NCBI GenBank assembly: GCA_027574665.1
Contig: CM050666.1
Span: forward strand, 3,286,001-3,350,000
Direction: 5' to 3'
DNA length: 64,000 nt
Source: Rhynochetos jubatus
Taxonomy: Eukaryota; Chordata; Aves; Eurypygiformes; Rhynochetidae
A program made the translations under genes and the position numbers. Under the pieces are notes generated by a model. The model searched no databases. It saw only the letters and a program-made list of their open reading frames with translations, and had not been told where the DNA came from. Below are positions 11,341-23,600 of this stretch, in pieces (positions within the stretch are counted from its first letter, which is position 1; the number at the start of each line of letters is the position of its first letter).

Positions 11341-13419
11341 GCTGCATCCTCCAGTAGGACCAGGCTTTCCTCGGCTGTTTAATTCCCCGGAGAGGGACAG
11401 TTGGGATGAACACAAAAGCGAGTGCCAGGCGTTGGATAAACGTGCAGGTCATGGGGCTTTGAGGCAGCTTCAGCGCGGTGATATGGCCACAAGCAAGTGT
11501 GTTTTCCAGAAAACACACCCCTGGTTAGAGGCAAATGATCTCTCTTAGGGGATGGAGGTAGATTTATCTAAAAGCAAGCATTTATTTTAATCAGTGTTCT
11601 TTTACCATGCTTCCAGTGCAAACACCCATACTTCGCTGATGTGGGGGAGGCAAGGGGGTCTCCAGGGCTGAGACCTTGACACTTCATCCCTTTGGCAGCA
11701 TCCTTCCCCTGCCTGCTGGCTTCTGTGGATGCCTGGAGCGGTCCAGCAGCTCTGCAGCATCACCCGATGCTGGGCACTGGCACCAGGGTGTTGTACAGAT
11801 GGCAAAGTGCCTCTTGTTTAATTCACTCCTAGGTGTAAATCAGGTGTATCGGGGTTGAAGAAAATGTCGTGGCCCAGGTGAAATAGCCACTTCCCAGCCT
11901 TGTGTGCTGGGGATGGGTAGGGAGAAGTGGAGCACATCATTCAGCTGTGAAGGGAAAAAGGGGTTGCTCCTTCCCGGGCAGGCTTTGGTAAGGTTGGTGG
12001 GAGGTGGGTAATTAGACAGAGCTGGGGGAACATTGTCTGTATATTCTCAGGATTAAAAGGCCATGTACACGCACACTGCGGTGCCGGTCTGAGCCGAACG
12101 GGAGTTCATCGCAGAACTGCTGGCACGAGTGAGCTGGCTGCCAGTGAATCACTTTAATGCTCCATTTTCAGATCCACAAACACGTAGGTTTACAGTAACT
12201 GTGCATATGTTGCATCCCATTGCTCCTCATCAGATTCACTGACGCTCCATGGGTCGTAAAAATTAAACGGGCATAAATCCATCAGCCCTGGGGTTCTTCA
12301 TTGAATGCTATAAATCCCACGAAAACTAATTAAATAAGACAATGGTGTCCATTTAAAGCTGGCACGTAGAAATGTAAGCCATTACTGCCGCGAAGACAAG
12401 ACTCGGAATCGATTTGTGAGGGCGAGGGCAACCCGAGTGCCCATGCCGAAGGGCTGGTGTCTGGGTGCAGGCTCACTGTAGCCTGCGGCTGGGAGAGTTG
12501 AGAGATTGTTTTAAGCTCCTAAAATTTATTTCTTCTCTGCTTTGCTTTCTAAATCAAATCATCCAATTAACATATGTGCTGGAGTTTGTTGCTTGAAATG
12601 TTATCTGGTGACTCTAAAAGCTTTTTGTTATTGCTTTTCGTAGGGCTTGCCTTCGTTGCTGCTGTAGGGGAGCCTGTTCTGCTGCTCTTCCCTACGCCGA
12701 TTAAAGCCTCTGAACAAGCAATGCCAGGTGTCCGGATCAGAGTTAAGGCTTTCTGTAACATTTGTCTGGAGTGCTAGAAATTTACAGCTCTGCAGGGTTC
12801 ACTGCTCTTCTCTAATCTGAGTTGGGTTTACGATTTGGAAGGGGAGGGAAACTGAGGCAGGGAGTGGAACAGCACCATCCGTGGATGTTTATTCAAGGGA
12901 CTGGTTCAGCAGGGAGCTGAGCCTGGCTTTGCCCACGGCGTTGGCCATCTCCTGGCTGTCCTTCGAGGGTAAAGTGTTTCCACCGAAGTAGCACTCACCC
13001 CACTGAAACCCTGCTCACCATGCTGCTCCCACTGGTTTTAAGGACTTAGATGTGACCCCTCCAGTAGCTTTAAATGTATGACCTGGCAAAGGTACTACTG
13101 CTCTTGGGTTCATAAATCAGGCTCTTAATGACGCTCACAGGGAGAACCGACCTCGGCACAGCTGAGCACAGCTCAGCCATCCATGGTGCAAACAGCCCGC
13201 GCCTCCCCGCTGCTTCACGCGGGGTTGAATGCTTTAGGTTTCATCCAAAATGTGTCCGTTCTGGGAACAGACTTGCAGATGTCCCAGGACACCTTGGGAC
13301 CTGGGCCTGGGCAAAGCCCTGACCCACACTCCCAGGTGTCTCCTGCTGCCTTCTCGTGCCCTGAACTTCTTCCTCTCCCTCCCACCTTCAGTCTGAGTTT
13401 GCAAGATTTTGTAGCTGGA

Positions 13420-13474
13420 AAACTGTTGTATTCGATGATCTTAAGGGTCTTTGCCAACCTAAAGGGTTCTATGA
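13420..13474 (+). mobile_element. CR1 LINE 3' fragment, sense
   Basis: ATTCGATGATCTTAAGGGTC, followed by TTTGCCAACCTAAAGGGTTCTATG, matches the CR1 terminal region in sense orientation. It is very short and diverged, and only one copy of the terminal octamer-like repeat is left. Confidence 0.6.
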
Positions 13475-16400
13475 AAATGCTCGTCCAGATCTTCCCCAGA
13501 GGAGCAGAAGAGTCAGGAGCTTAGAGACAGGTCACCCTTGATCTCCTTGCCTGCCCCCCTGCTTCTGACCTTCCTTACTCTGGGGAGCTGCTAAGAAATA
13601 GGAAAGAAAAGGCTGGAGAGGGAGGGGAAATAAAACCCTGAACAGGTAAATAATGTCATTCCCTGTGTTCCAGCCAGTCCCTGGCTGCTGCTGCAGAGCC
13701 CGCAGCTGAGGCAAAGGGAGATACTGGTCACCCATGGCCTGGGAGCTCCCGGAGTGAGTTACACTCCTGGCTGTCAGGGGCACGCTGGTGCTCACATCCA
13801 TCTTGGAGAAATCCCTGGCTGGGGGCTTAGGTACCTCTTATAATCTACTTTTTACCTTTTTCCCCTCTTGTAGGGAATGCTGAGATGTTGGCAGGTTTCG
13901 GGGATGGGGAACGATGTGCACCCAGCAGTGTTGTTCCCTGGGATCTTGCAGGCTGGAGCTGCACATATGTAACAAATCATAAGCTTTGCTATGAGCTTTT
14001 TGAAGGAAAGGACTGGAAACTGGCCTGGTGGGAGAAGAATGAAGAGTTGTAAACACTTCGGGGTTTCTTAGCTTTTCGGGGTGGATGAGGGCTCTTTCCA
14101 GCGGGCTCAGCGTTGCCCCGCTACCCTGCAAGTGCTGCAGTAGGCAGTCGGGCTGGGTCAAAAGGCATTGTCTCCTCCAGCTCTTGAGCCTCCACCCACA
14201 GGAGCTGCTGGGGATGCCTGCCAGCCCAGCAGTGACATGGAACCGTGCCAGGCACCCCCGAGATGGCCCCGGCCCCACTGAGATGGGCGTGATGCAATGA
14301 CAGACTTCATCAAGTGCAAGGAGTTTATGAGCACCACGCACAGGGTGATGATTCAGAGCAAATAACAGGGTTGTCCCCTGGACAGGGGTGCTGACTGACC
14401 CGTGCTTGTGGGGTGCTTGTGCTGCTTTCTCAGCCCCGTTCGTCCTGATGGCCTCAGCTAACACATTAGGAATGAGTCCTGTGGTGGCTTGCCTGGGCGT
14501 CAGGGTGACGGTGACCTCATTGGCAAGGGGGGACCAGTCGGGGGATGCAGAGACTGTGCTGGTGGGCTGTGGGGTGAGGAAAAGACAGATCCCATGTAGG
14601 GAGAAGGAAGCTGGTCCTGTGGTTTGGCATCGGCACCAAAGAGCCCGAGGGCCTTCGCCTGGGAAAGAAGGGGAAGACTTGGCTGGTGCTGTTGGTGAAA
14701 GTGGGCTCTGGCTGGGGAAGGGATGGAGGACCTGGAAAGGGAGAGGGGCAGGATCTCTGCCTCCCTCTTTCCTCCCCAGATATGTGCCTTTCCCTCCCTG
14801 GGAGGCCTGAGGACCTGGAGGAGATGTCCTGCTCTGCTGTCCCGAGCCCTATGAGGTGGCACTGCCAGCCCATCACGGCTGGTAGAGGTGCTGCTCCAGT
14901 GACCTCCTGCGGGATGTCGCCCAGCAGTTAGGGCTTATGTCACCCAGGTTAACTAGTCCTTGCCGAGGTGACTCCCCAGTGACCTACTCAGGTGGCATTT
15001 AACCCTTTGCATGCTGCCACTGCTCCTTAGGGCTGCATAACAGCAGGAGAAGGACAATAGGGGTTAAATCCATCAGCTTGTGTTTGGTCCTTAATTACTT
15101 TATTCTCTACTCGCCTGTAAAAAGCCAGTCTGGGGTCAGCAGCCTTCATCACATGAGGATTAAAATGCTCAGATGAGTTAATGCTGGGGCTGGTGTCACT
15201 GCCCTGCTCCTCAGATACCCATTTTTCCCATCTGGGTGCTGGCAGGAGCTCCTGGCAGAGGGAGGCTCGGTGTTCCATGTCTGAAGGTGCAAACGCTGTC
15301 CTGAACATACTGCTTCTGGGAGACAGGAGAGTGTTTTCCCTGGCATGTCAGTGCCTCCAGCCTGCAGAGCTAGTGCCCTCTGTTCTCTTCCCAAAATTCT
15401 GATTTAAAAAAGAAAAGGCATCTGCATTTCAGCTTGCTGCTAAATGTCAGGGCACAGTCCCAGGGAGAAATGTTTTCCAGAGCATCTAAGAAATGGGAGG
15501 GGAACACAGGGAGGGTTTGGGGGCTGAAGTTATTGAACACAAGCGTAGGCATGTAAGAACCAGGGTCCCATCAGGAGTCAATGAGACATGGCTCCCCAAG
15601 CCACCTTAGGGCTGTAGAAAGTCATGCACAGCTGCATAAGGTTCCCTCGGGAGATGGGGAAACTCATTGCATGTTCTCCTCTAGATGGTTTTCCATCAGC
15701 TAAAGCAGTTTTTTGGGGAACTGTTCAGAGCTGAATGGCAGGGCTGGGTGCGGGGGAGTGTAGCTTTGCCTCCTGTATCCCCCTGCCAGGCTTGAAATAT
15801 GGGGAGAGGGGGAGGTGAGCCAGGCTGAGGCTGTGATCCTTGCAGCCAGGCTTAAAAGCACTTGCTGTTGTAAATGCTTTGGCGTAGTTCAGGGTGAGGG
15901 GAGCCGAATGTCCTCATCTACACCGCCTCATTTTGCTGGTGGCTGTTACTGTTTCTCCTGAAGCATCGAAACTGTCTTGGTGTGACAGCACCTATGGAAT
16001 GAGTTTCATCCAGGGCAGAGACATATGTCCTCTCTCTGGTCACCCCAATCCATCTCAGCCATCAGACTGTTGGATACTCTGGAAAACACACGGAGACAAG
16101 ATCCTCAGCCGGCAGAAATCACCCCTGAGCTCCATGTGGCTCTACCCATTTGCCAGACTTGCATGTGTTTTGCTTGGGACCCATGAGCAGAACGGGGAGG
16201 GTCTGGGCAAGGCTGCCCAGCAGCCCCCTACGAGGGCTCCCCCGCTCCCCCCGCGCTTTCCCGGCCCCCGCTGAACAGATGGTGCCGATTTTCACAGGGG
16301 GAGAGGAGGAAACAAAGCCCAGAGCAATGGGAGACTGCAGCCTGTCTCCCAAACGCAGCCCGGGGGATGACATCTGTGGGGACGGGCTGATGCATGTGGG

Positions 16401-16917
16401 TGTCTGTGGCGTGCTGAGCCCCGTGCCGAGCTGGCACTTACGCCTGCCCTACCTCACTTTTCTTTCTCCTTTGTTGGTTTTTCCCTCCTTTCTAGCTAAA
16501 GAAGCTCACGGACCGTTCGCAGGGATGTTGGTGATGCGAGCGGGTTGCATCCCCTGCTCTGCCTGGCGCAGGACCAGAGGCTGACTGGAAGCTGGCATGT
16601 TGCTCCCTCCAGCCCCTGCTCAGCCGCGAGATGCCCTGCTCTGCCTGCCCTGCCCGCCCTGCCCCTAGCCTTGCTTGCCACCAGTGATACACCCCATTTT
16701 CCCAGGACATCGCTTTCAGAGAGAGGTGGCAGCAAGTATGCTGCAGAAAGCCAGCCTGCAGCCACAGCCCAGAGGAGTTTTGCAGTGAGGCCAGCTGCTT
16801 AACCAAAGAGGTGGCTCCCTCCCCGTCCCGGCGTGGATAAGCATCTTGGGCAGTGAATTTCTCTGTGCTTAGCAAGTGTCGAGGTCCTAGTCTGCAGGCT
16901 TGAAGAGGGGGGCTGCC

Positions 16918-17645
16918 ATGGAAGAGAATGTGTTCAGCGTGCAGCAGATACAGCCCAACGTCATCTCAGTGAGGCTTTTCAAGCGCAAGGTGGGCGGCCT
17001 CGGCTTCCTGGTGAAGGAACGCGTCAGCAAGCCGCCTGTCATCATCTCGGACCTGATCCGGGGAGGGGCTGCAGAGCAGAGTGGCCTCATTCAGGCTGGG
17101 GACATCATTTTAGCCGTCAATGGCAGGCCCTTGGTGGACATGAGCTATGAGACCGCACTGGAGATACTGAGAAGCATTGCCTCCGAGACCTACGTGGTCC
17201 TCATCCTGCGGGGCCCCGAGGGATTCACCACTCACCTGGAGACCACTTTTGCAGGTGACGGGACACCGAAAACCATCCGTGTCACCAGACCCCTCTGCCC
17301 AACTCCGAAGGCCGTTGACTTGTCCAACCCAAGCCTGTTCGGCAAAGAGCAGCCGCTGCCAGCAGCCGACCGCAGTATGGGCTCCCTGTGGACAAGAGAG
17401 ATCGGGCGGGAAGTGGAGCCGATGGTCCACGTTAACGGTGTTGTTACCGGCAGCAAAGGGCAGGATGCTGGGAAGGGGAAGGAGGGCGCTTGTGGTCACC
17501 CTTGCCTCAACGGTGGCGTGGAAGAAAATGAACTGCTCAAAGAAATTGAGCCCGTCCTGGATCTCCTGAAGAGCAGCAGTAAGGACGGCGATGGAGATGC
17601 ACCCTCCAAGGTAGAGACAAGAGATATAGAAGTCCAGGTGGACTG
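16918..17645 (+). CDS. NOS1: NOS1 exon 2 (first coding exon): PDZ domain
   Basis: Encodes residues 1-242 plus two bases of codon 243. The start ATG lies in GCTGCCATGG, a near-ideal Kozak context, with no upstream ATG back to the acceptor. The PDZ domain spans about residues 15-100 with the GLGF carboxylate loop at 27-30, followed by the beta-finger region ([17 protein letters not shown]). In mammals this pairs with syntrophin and PSD-93/95. The rest is a divergent linker that regains similarity at [14 protein letters not shown] and ends in VQVD, part of the LC8 (DYNLL1)-binding type motif. The donor is GTAGGT at 17646. Confidence 0.97.
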
Positions 17646-20600
17646 GTAGGTCCCTAAATACATTTTTTTACATTTGGTGAAATGTGCTGGTTTTGGCTAC
17701 CCAACGTGTCTGGGTTAGGTGTCGGTGGGCATCTCTCCAGAACTGGCTGCTGTGTGACACAGCAGGATGGAGACGGAGAGGAAGGGATGCAAAAAAAGGG
17801 GGAAGAGGTTGATGAGAGGAAGGTAAAAGGAATGAAAAATTGGGAATAGATAGATGGTGGTAGAAAGGGAGAAAGATGTAAGTGTGGGAAATTGTGAGGC
17901 AGCAGGAGTAATGTGCTATGGAAAGCTGAGCTTTGTGTTGTAGTGGATCACGGTCTGGGCTGGGATTTGGGTTTGCTCTGTGTTCTCCATCTAATTTATT
18001 GTAAACTTTACACAAAATCCCGTGCCTCAGTTTCCCCATCTGCCAAATAAGATTCATGGTCTTGTCTGCCCTTGCTGTTCTGCTTTGGAGCTCTACCCTT
18101 GAAATCTGCTATTGATTAACTGCTGGAAAGGGAGAAGGAGGGTCAGATCGGCAGAGTGTGGTGCTTCCCAGGAGAAATGAGTTTCAAAACCTTCTGTGCT
18201 TTTGGCAGTCAGGCTCTGGCTTTGGGGAGGGGAGAGGGGACCCCCAGTCCAGCTGAAGCCAGGGAGACCCCTGTGCAAGGGCAGAGGGACCTACCTTTGG
18301 TGGTCCCGCCTTATGGGAAGGGGGGAAATGTTTCCTGTCGAGAGCTCAAAAACGGCCATCTCTTGCTGAAACGCAGCAGTGGAGCTGTCTGTTCACCCCC
18401 TCCGCTCTTTCTAGATGAAGCTGGTTATTTCAATAGGTGTGTGCATGTATAACAATGGTGGGGACGTATGGATGCTTGCCTCTTGAGGAGGGTGAAATCC
18501 CATCATAGGGATGGAACAGGTTCATTTCTGATATCTGCTTCTGCAAGGGGCCATGTGTGGGGTGTTGCCCTCCTGATCTGCCTCGGCATGTCCCTGAGGT
18601 ACAGACCAGCGCTCCGGAGCCAAGGCAGCTCCCTGTGGCCCTTCAGGCTTTGCAAAAATGTTGTTAGTAGCTATTTCTTTTTTTTTTTTTCTCATACCAG
18701 CTCTGTCGCCTCCTGACCATTTATCAGCAACGATAGGTTGCCTTTTCCTGTTGCCTTTCCCCAAGTCCCCAAACATATTTTAGCAGTGTCAAGTGCCGCA
18801 GCAGGTTGTGGCTGCCCTCGGTTATTGACTGGCTGCGAAAGCCAGGAGACTTCTTCACTGAGGTTGGCGTTCTCAGCTCAGTGACAGAGGGATTTGTAAC
18901 TTCAGCTTTCCTTTGTTGCACCTGCTTCCTTAGGGAGGGGGAAAAAATGGTGTTTATTGTTTTTATCCGAAACAACGAGAGATGAAAGGCAGAGCTGTTG
19001 GCTGCGGAGGAGCGGGATCCCCGCAGTGGGTTCCCTGCCTGGCTTGGCGGCAGAGCCCAGGCTGAGCTCCCGATCGCTCCCATCACAAACCAACACCCAC
19101 ACGGTGTGTTTTCCATCCTTGTTTTTTTGATTTTCGGTTGTTTTCATGCCATTTTGTCTGCTCTCCCCCAGATTGTGTGTTTTTTCCATGGAGGACATGG
19201 TTACTCAAAGCCCATTAGGATGGTGACACTGAGTCAGAGGGAAAAAAAATCAGCTTGGCGCCGGCGGTGGTGGCAGACGTCTGGGGAAGAGCAGTGGGAT
19301 AGGGCACGCTCGGGGATATCCTTCGCTGCCATCCCCTCCTGCCACACACAGCCCCAGGTCTCAGCACACTGCTTTTTTGCTGCTTTCAGAAACCACTGGT
19401 TTGGGTCTGTGCTGAGCTACGGGAGGCAATTTAACCCCTTGAGCCCAGCACTCACCCTGAAAGGCTGAGGGCTACCTGCCCTGGCTTTAATCCAGCGTAA
19501 ACCCATCCCTGGGGGAACCTGGTTTAAGCAACCAAAGAATTGAGACCTTGAAGGGGTTGTGCTTGTCTACAGGTCCAACAAAACATGCAGGGGTGCTTAA
19601 ATGTCCCTTCTGTCCCTCTGTTTTTGCTAAGATTGATGTAAGGGAGCTGGGGGTCATAATCTGGTGAAGCCCCCCGAGGGCACAATCCCAAACACTGACG
19701 CAATGTACAGCCTCACCCTTCAAACTGTCCCTCTCCAGCGTCCTCATGCTGTCCCACCAGCTCCAAGGAAATTCTGCTCTGGCTGGGTAGAGGGATGAAA
19801 ACTCTGTGTTTTTCTTTGAGAAATCTCTTCTACTCATAAACAGATTAAAACGAAACACTTCGGATTCACTTAAACTGAACCTTTCAAACCAGCAAGAATA
19901 TTAGCAAAGTGCGTACTTCACCAAAACTCCACTCACTTCATTTTTCAATATCCTTAAAAAAACATCCTTATGTAATCTATCTACCTTGGGACTGAAAATC
20001 CACTTTTCAGTCAAAACTGGTCTTCAATCTCTGCTTGATGAAAAGCTGCAGCCTCGCTCTTGCGGCAGGACTCTCTATGAGTGAGAGGACCTGGGCTCGA
20101 GCAGAGAAGTGGGAAAGGAGATATACTGCAGGGAAAACATGTCGAGAGCTGCTCTGCAGGGTAAAGGGCATTTTGCAGCCGCCTCTCCTCCCACTCCTGC
20201 GACGTGCTGGAGATGATTCACCACTGCTTGGTCTCAGACAGAGCCGGGGCATCGTGAAGGTCTTCTACAGTGAGAGTTTTCTTGGTCCATGAGGGAAGTG
20301 CAGAAAGGTGAGGGAGCGATAGGGAGTGGATAACCGCGGAGACTGTGTTGGTCGATGCCAAAGAGATGCCCAAAAGATAAGCAAGATTTATCAGATTGAT
20401 GCAGCTCTAATGTTGTAGCCTGAGACTTCTCCAGGCTCAGGGGGGAGCAAGCAAAGCTGGCATTAGTCAAAACAGGAATAGAGCTTTACCTAGACATTAG
20501 GAGGGTGCAAAACCTTGCTCAAGGTTGAGCTCGATATGTACAGCCTGGACCGCTTGACCGTTGATCCAGCTGGAGATGGTGGTCTTGGGACTAATCCTGA

Positions 20601-23600
20601 TCTGCCTCTGTCTTCGCCTGGTGCTGACCTTCAGAGCCTGCAGCACTTTGTCAAAGCTGGCCAGGCTTGCAGAGCTGAGGCAGTTTCCCTGGGGCAGAAA
20701 GGAATGGTACAAGTTTGAAGTTATTCACAAGGAGCCAAACTCTCCTTGTTCAGGGTGGGCTTTGCCAAATGGCACCTGATGCTTTGGGCTTCCAGCTCGT
20801 GTCTCTGATGTTACTTGCAAGGAAAAGTGGGATCTGTTAAGCAGGCACTGGAAAAAACATATCAGTTCATCTCCATCCCTCACACCCACTGACTGCACTC
20901 CCCAGGGGAGATGCCCCTGCGATGACCTGGCTTTTGCTCGCTGCTGATTTCCAGCTGTAAGGTGCCCTGGGTCCGTGGTGTGTGCCCATGGGATGGGCTG
21001 TGACCACAGCTAACGTCTGCTACTTGGCTCAAGCCATCTGTGATGAAGTCGATCATAAAGCAGAGCATGGAAGTGGGGTGCAAGGTATGATGAGAGCTGG
21101 CATTTCTGCCATGAGGCTCACCATGGGCTAGAAAACAAAAATAGAGTTTGATTCACTCACTGCCAGCTAACCTAGGCCTGTTTTTCCCTCTGAGCTCTAG
21201 GGAGATTGTCATGTCCCATCTTCCCCCCCCTCCAGCCCCCACCCCCCGAGTTGCCAGTATTTATTTTTCTTCTCAGGTCTATTCCATAACATGAACAGCA
21301 TGATGGAAACATGGAAGCAGCATCAGCAGCCCTAAGGACAAGTGTGCTGAGAGCAGGAATTCTGTTTATGAGGGGTTTCAAGGTTTCATGCTCTATCCTG
21401 CACTGGAACAAACCCCGTAATTTTGCAGTTCTCGAAGAGAAAATTCTCTTCCTCCCACCTCCTTCGCTGCCGCCAAAATCTCTTTGTGTTGCTCACAACA
21501 TTTCATTTGCATTTCTGATGTCTTCATTATTCTGTACTTGGACATGAAACTTTAAAACCTCTGAAATGAAAAGGTTCCCTGAAACTATCATGTTGTTGCC
21601 GTTCTGCAAAATGGTGCAGTAGGAAGCTTTGGCAGCTTCCCTTCCTTTCTCCCTCGGTGGATTCTTCTTCCTTGTCACTCTGACTACCTCAGTCTAATTC
21701 AGAGAGGCACTTCGTGCCTGCAAATACATACGTGAATATACCTCCATGCAGCCCTCTCAGACCAGTCTCCAATGCCCCCTTCACCCTCTCAGCCCCCTGG
21801 ACCGGTGCTGATTCTTGCATCCCATGGGATGGCAGTTCTCCTTGTACATGGTCCCAGCACACAAACCCTTGGCCAACGTACAAGCCTGTGGTCTCCCAGC
21901 AGACCTGAACTGTTTTTGGTCTCCAAACAAGCTGCTGAGGCTGAAATCCATTGGGTGCTCGTTGAGCACAGCTGGGAAGGGATGAGTGTGGCGATTGCAG
22001 GTTGCATCTGATGCTGGCTGAACCTCGAACAATGCTGGCGGGCCTTTGGGATCTTCTCAGTCACGCTCTGAACTTCTCACGGCGCCAGACCTTCTTCAAG
22101 CCATGTCACGTGCTTGGTGAGGCTTTTGTCCTCTTCCTTCAGTGCCGTTCAAGCTCCCCTTTCTCATTTAGAAAGTGGTTTCTTGCTTTGATCATCCTGC
22201 AACCACCCGCTCTGGGCATGCTGGCCCATCTGCCTCCCTGGGGAGTGCATCCCACCTTTTGGAGTTATTCCTTTTTCTTCCAACATTCCCACTTCCTTCC
22301 TGAGCTCTGCTCCATCTTCTGCACCCTGAAAATTCCCGATGCTGCCTGATCCCTCCTCCTGACTCTCCCTTAGACGTGCTGTGCCAGGCCTTGCCTTAAC
22401 CCTCAAGGTGAGGAGTCTGCAGCCAGCACCTTTTCCAACATTGCAGACTCTGAGCTGCCCCGGGGGTGTGATAGCAAGGAAATATTAACTTCTGAGAGTG
22501 TAATGCCCTCTGGAGTATGGTTTTCCATGTGGCAAAAGGAAGGTGAGCCCTAAGCTGCTTACCCCAGACTCTAGAACTGGAAGTAGGAGCAACACGCAGC
22601 GGCGCCGTGCAGCCATCCCCAAGGACACACCAGGAGACGGAAGAAAGTAGAAAGGAAGTATTCCCCTCCCGCAGCTCAGAGAAGTGAGGTGTGCACGTGT
22701 GAGATTCCCACACAGGTCCCAAGCACCAGCATAGGGTTTTTAGCTGCTGGGACAAGGGCCTGGAAGGAGTCCATCCCTTGCAGTCACAGCACGGGTGCTG
22801 CTATCGGCATCACAGCATTAGAGCCATCATCGGGAGTGTGGACATCCATGTCCTTATCCGTTCATCCAAATTGGCTCCTGGGGACTGCAGCAGCTAGTGC
22901 TACCTCTCATCTCTGCCTGGGAAATCAGAGAGATCCTTCTGCCAAGCAAATTCAAAGGAGTGAAGTGACAATCTTTCTTTTTGCTCTTTTTTTTTTCTTT
23001 CATTTTTGGAAAAGCTTTGGAGAAATTTCTCAAAGGGCTGTCTCAGCAACTTCCCTTCTGCTTTATCACTCTGAGCACTGCAACATCATCAAATTAGTCA
23101 AAAGAAAACAGTGGTGCCTCTCATTTCTCCAAACAGCCAGATGCTCTTTCCGAGGTGAGGCAGCATCCAAGACTCTGCCTGTGCACCAGTGGGGGAGGGC
23201 AGGGGTTCTCTTTCTTTTTTTAAGTAACAAATTTTGCTTTCAGAACAAAAGATGGCCTCGAAGGGAGTCCCTTCCCCCAAACCTGCTCTGGATCCAAAAG
23301 ATTTTGTTAATGCTGAAATAGTATTTAATGGATCTGGCAGTGGGACCCAGGTTGGAAGGAAGAGTTCAGCCAAGCAAGTGCCTCCGAGGACAGATCTTCG
23401 GCATTGCTTCCAGTTCTTCAAAGACATGAAAGTGGTGATGTTAAAAATCTCATTCAATGCCCCAGAGTGCCCAGGTCTGGTGGTCGGTGATGAGGATTTT
23501 TCCAAAGGCTGCCGGGACCCAAGGACAAACCCCCTTTCCCCTGTGTAGCTGCAGACGGGGCTGCTCCCATGGTAGCTCTCTGGAGGTGTTCAACCTGGCT

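Larger units (their letters stand above)
7051..16872 (+). other. Remainder of presumed NOS1 intron 1 (noncoding)
   Basis: No protein-coding exon was recognised here. It holds two short CR1 fragments (11.27-11.34 kb antisense, 13.42-13.47 kb sense). It also holds AT-rich blocks that look like candidate noncoding conserved elements, for example around 12160-12360 with TAATTAAATAAG at about 12327-12338. The final acceptor candidate is TTTCTCTGTGCTTAG, ending at 16872. Alternative AGs occur at 16889-16890 and 16896-16897. Additional alternative first exons of NOS1 may be hidden here, but I cannot define them. Confidence 0.5.

Noticed and set aside
16900..16917. Upstream extension of the NOS1 frame to a TTG at 16900
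   Set aside because: TTG is not a normal start in vertebrate nuclear genes. The ATG at 16918 is in a strong Kozak context and aligns with the human N-terminus.
20380..20480. Possible antisense CR1 because of CTTCTCCAGGCT
   Set aside because: Only one short word matches; the neighbouring consensus words are absent.
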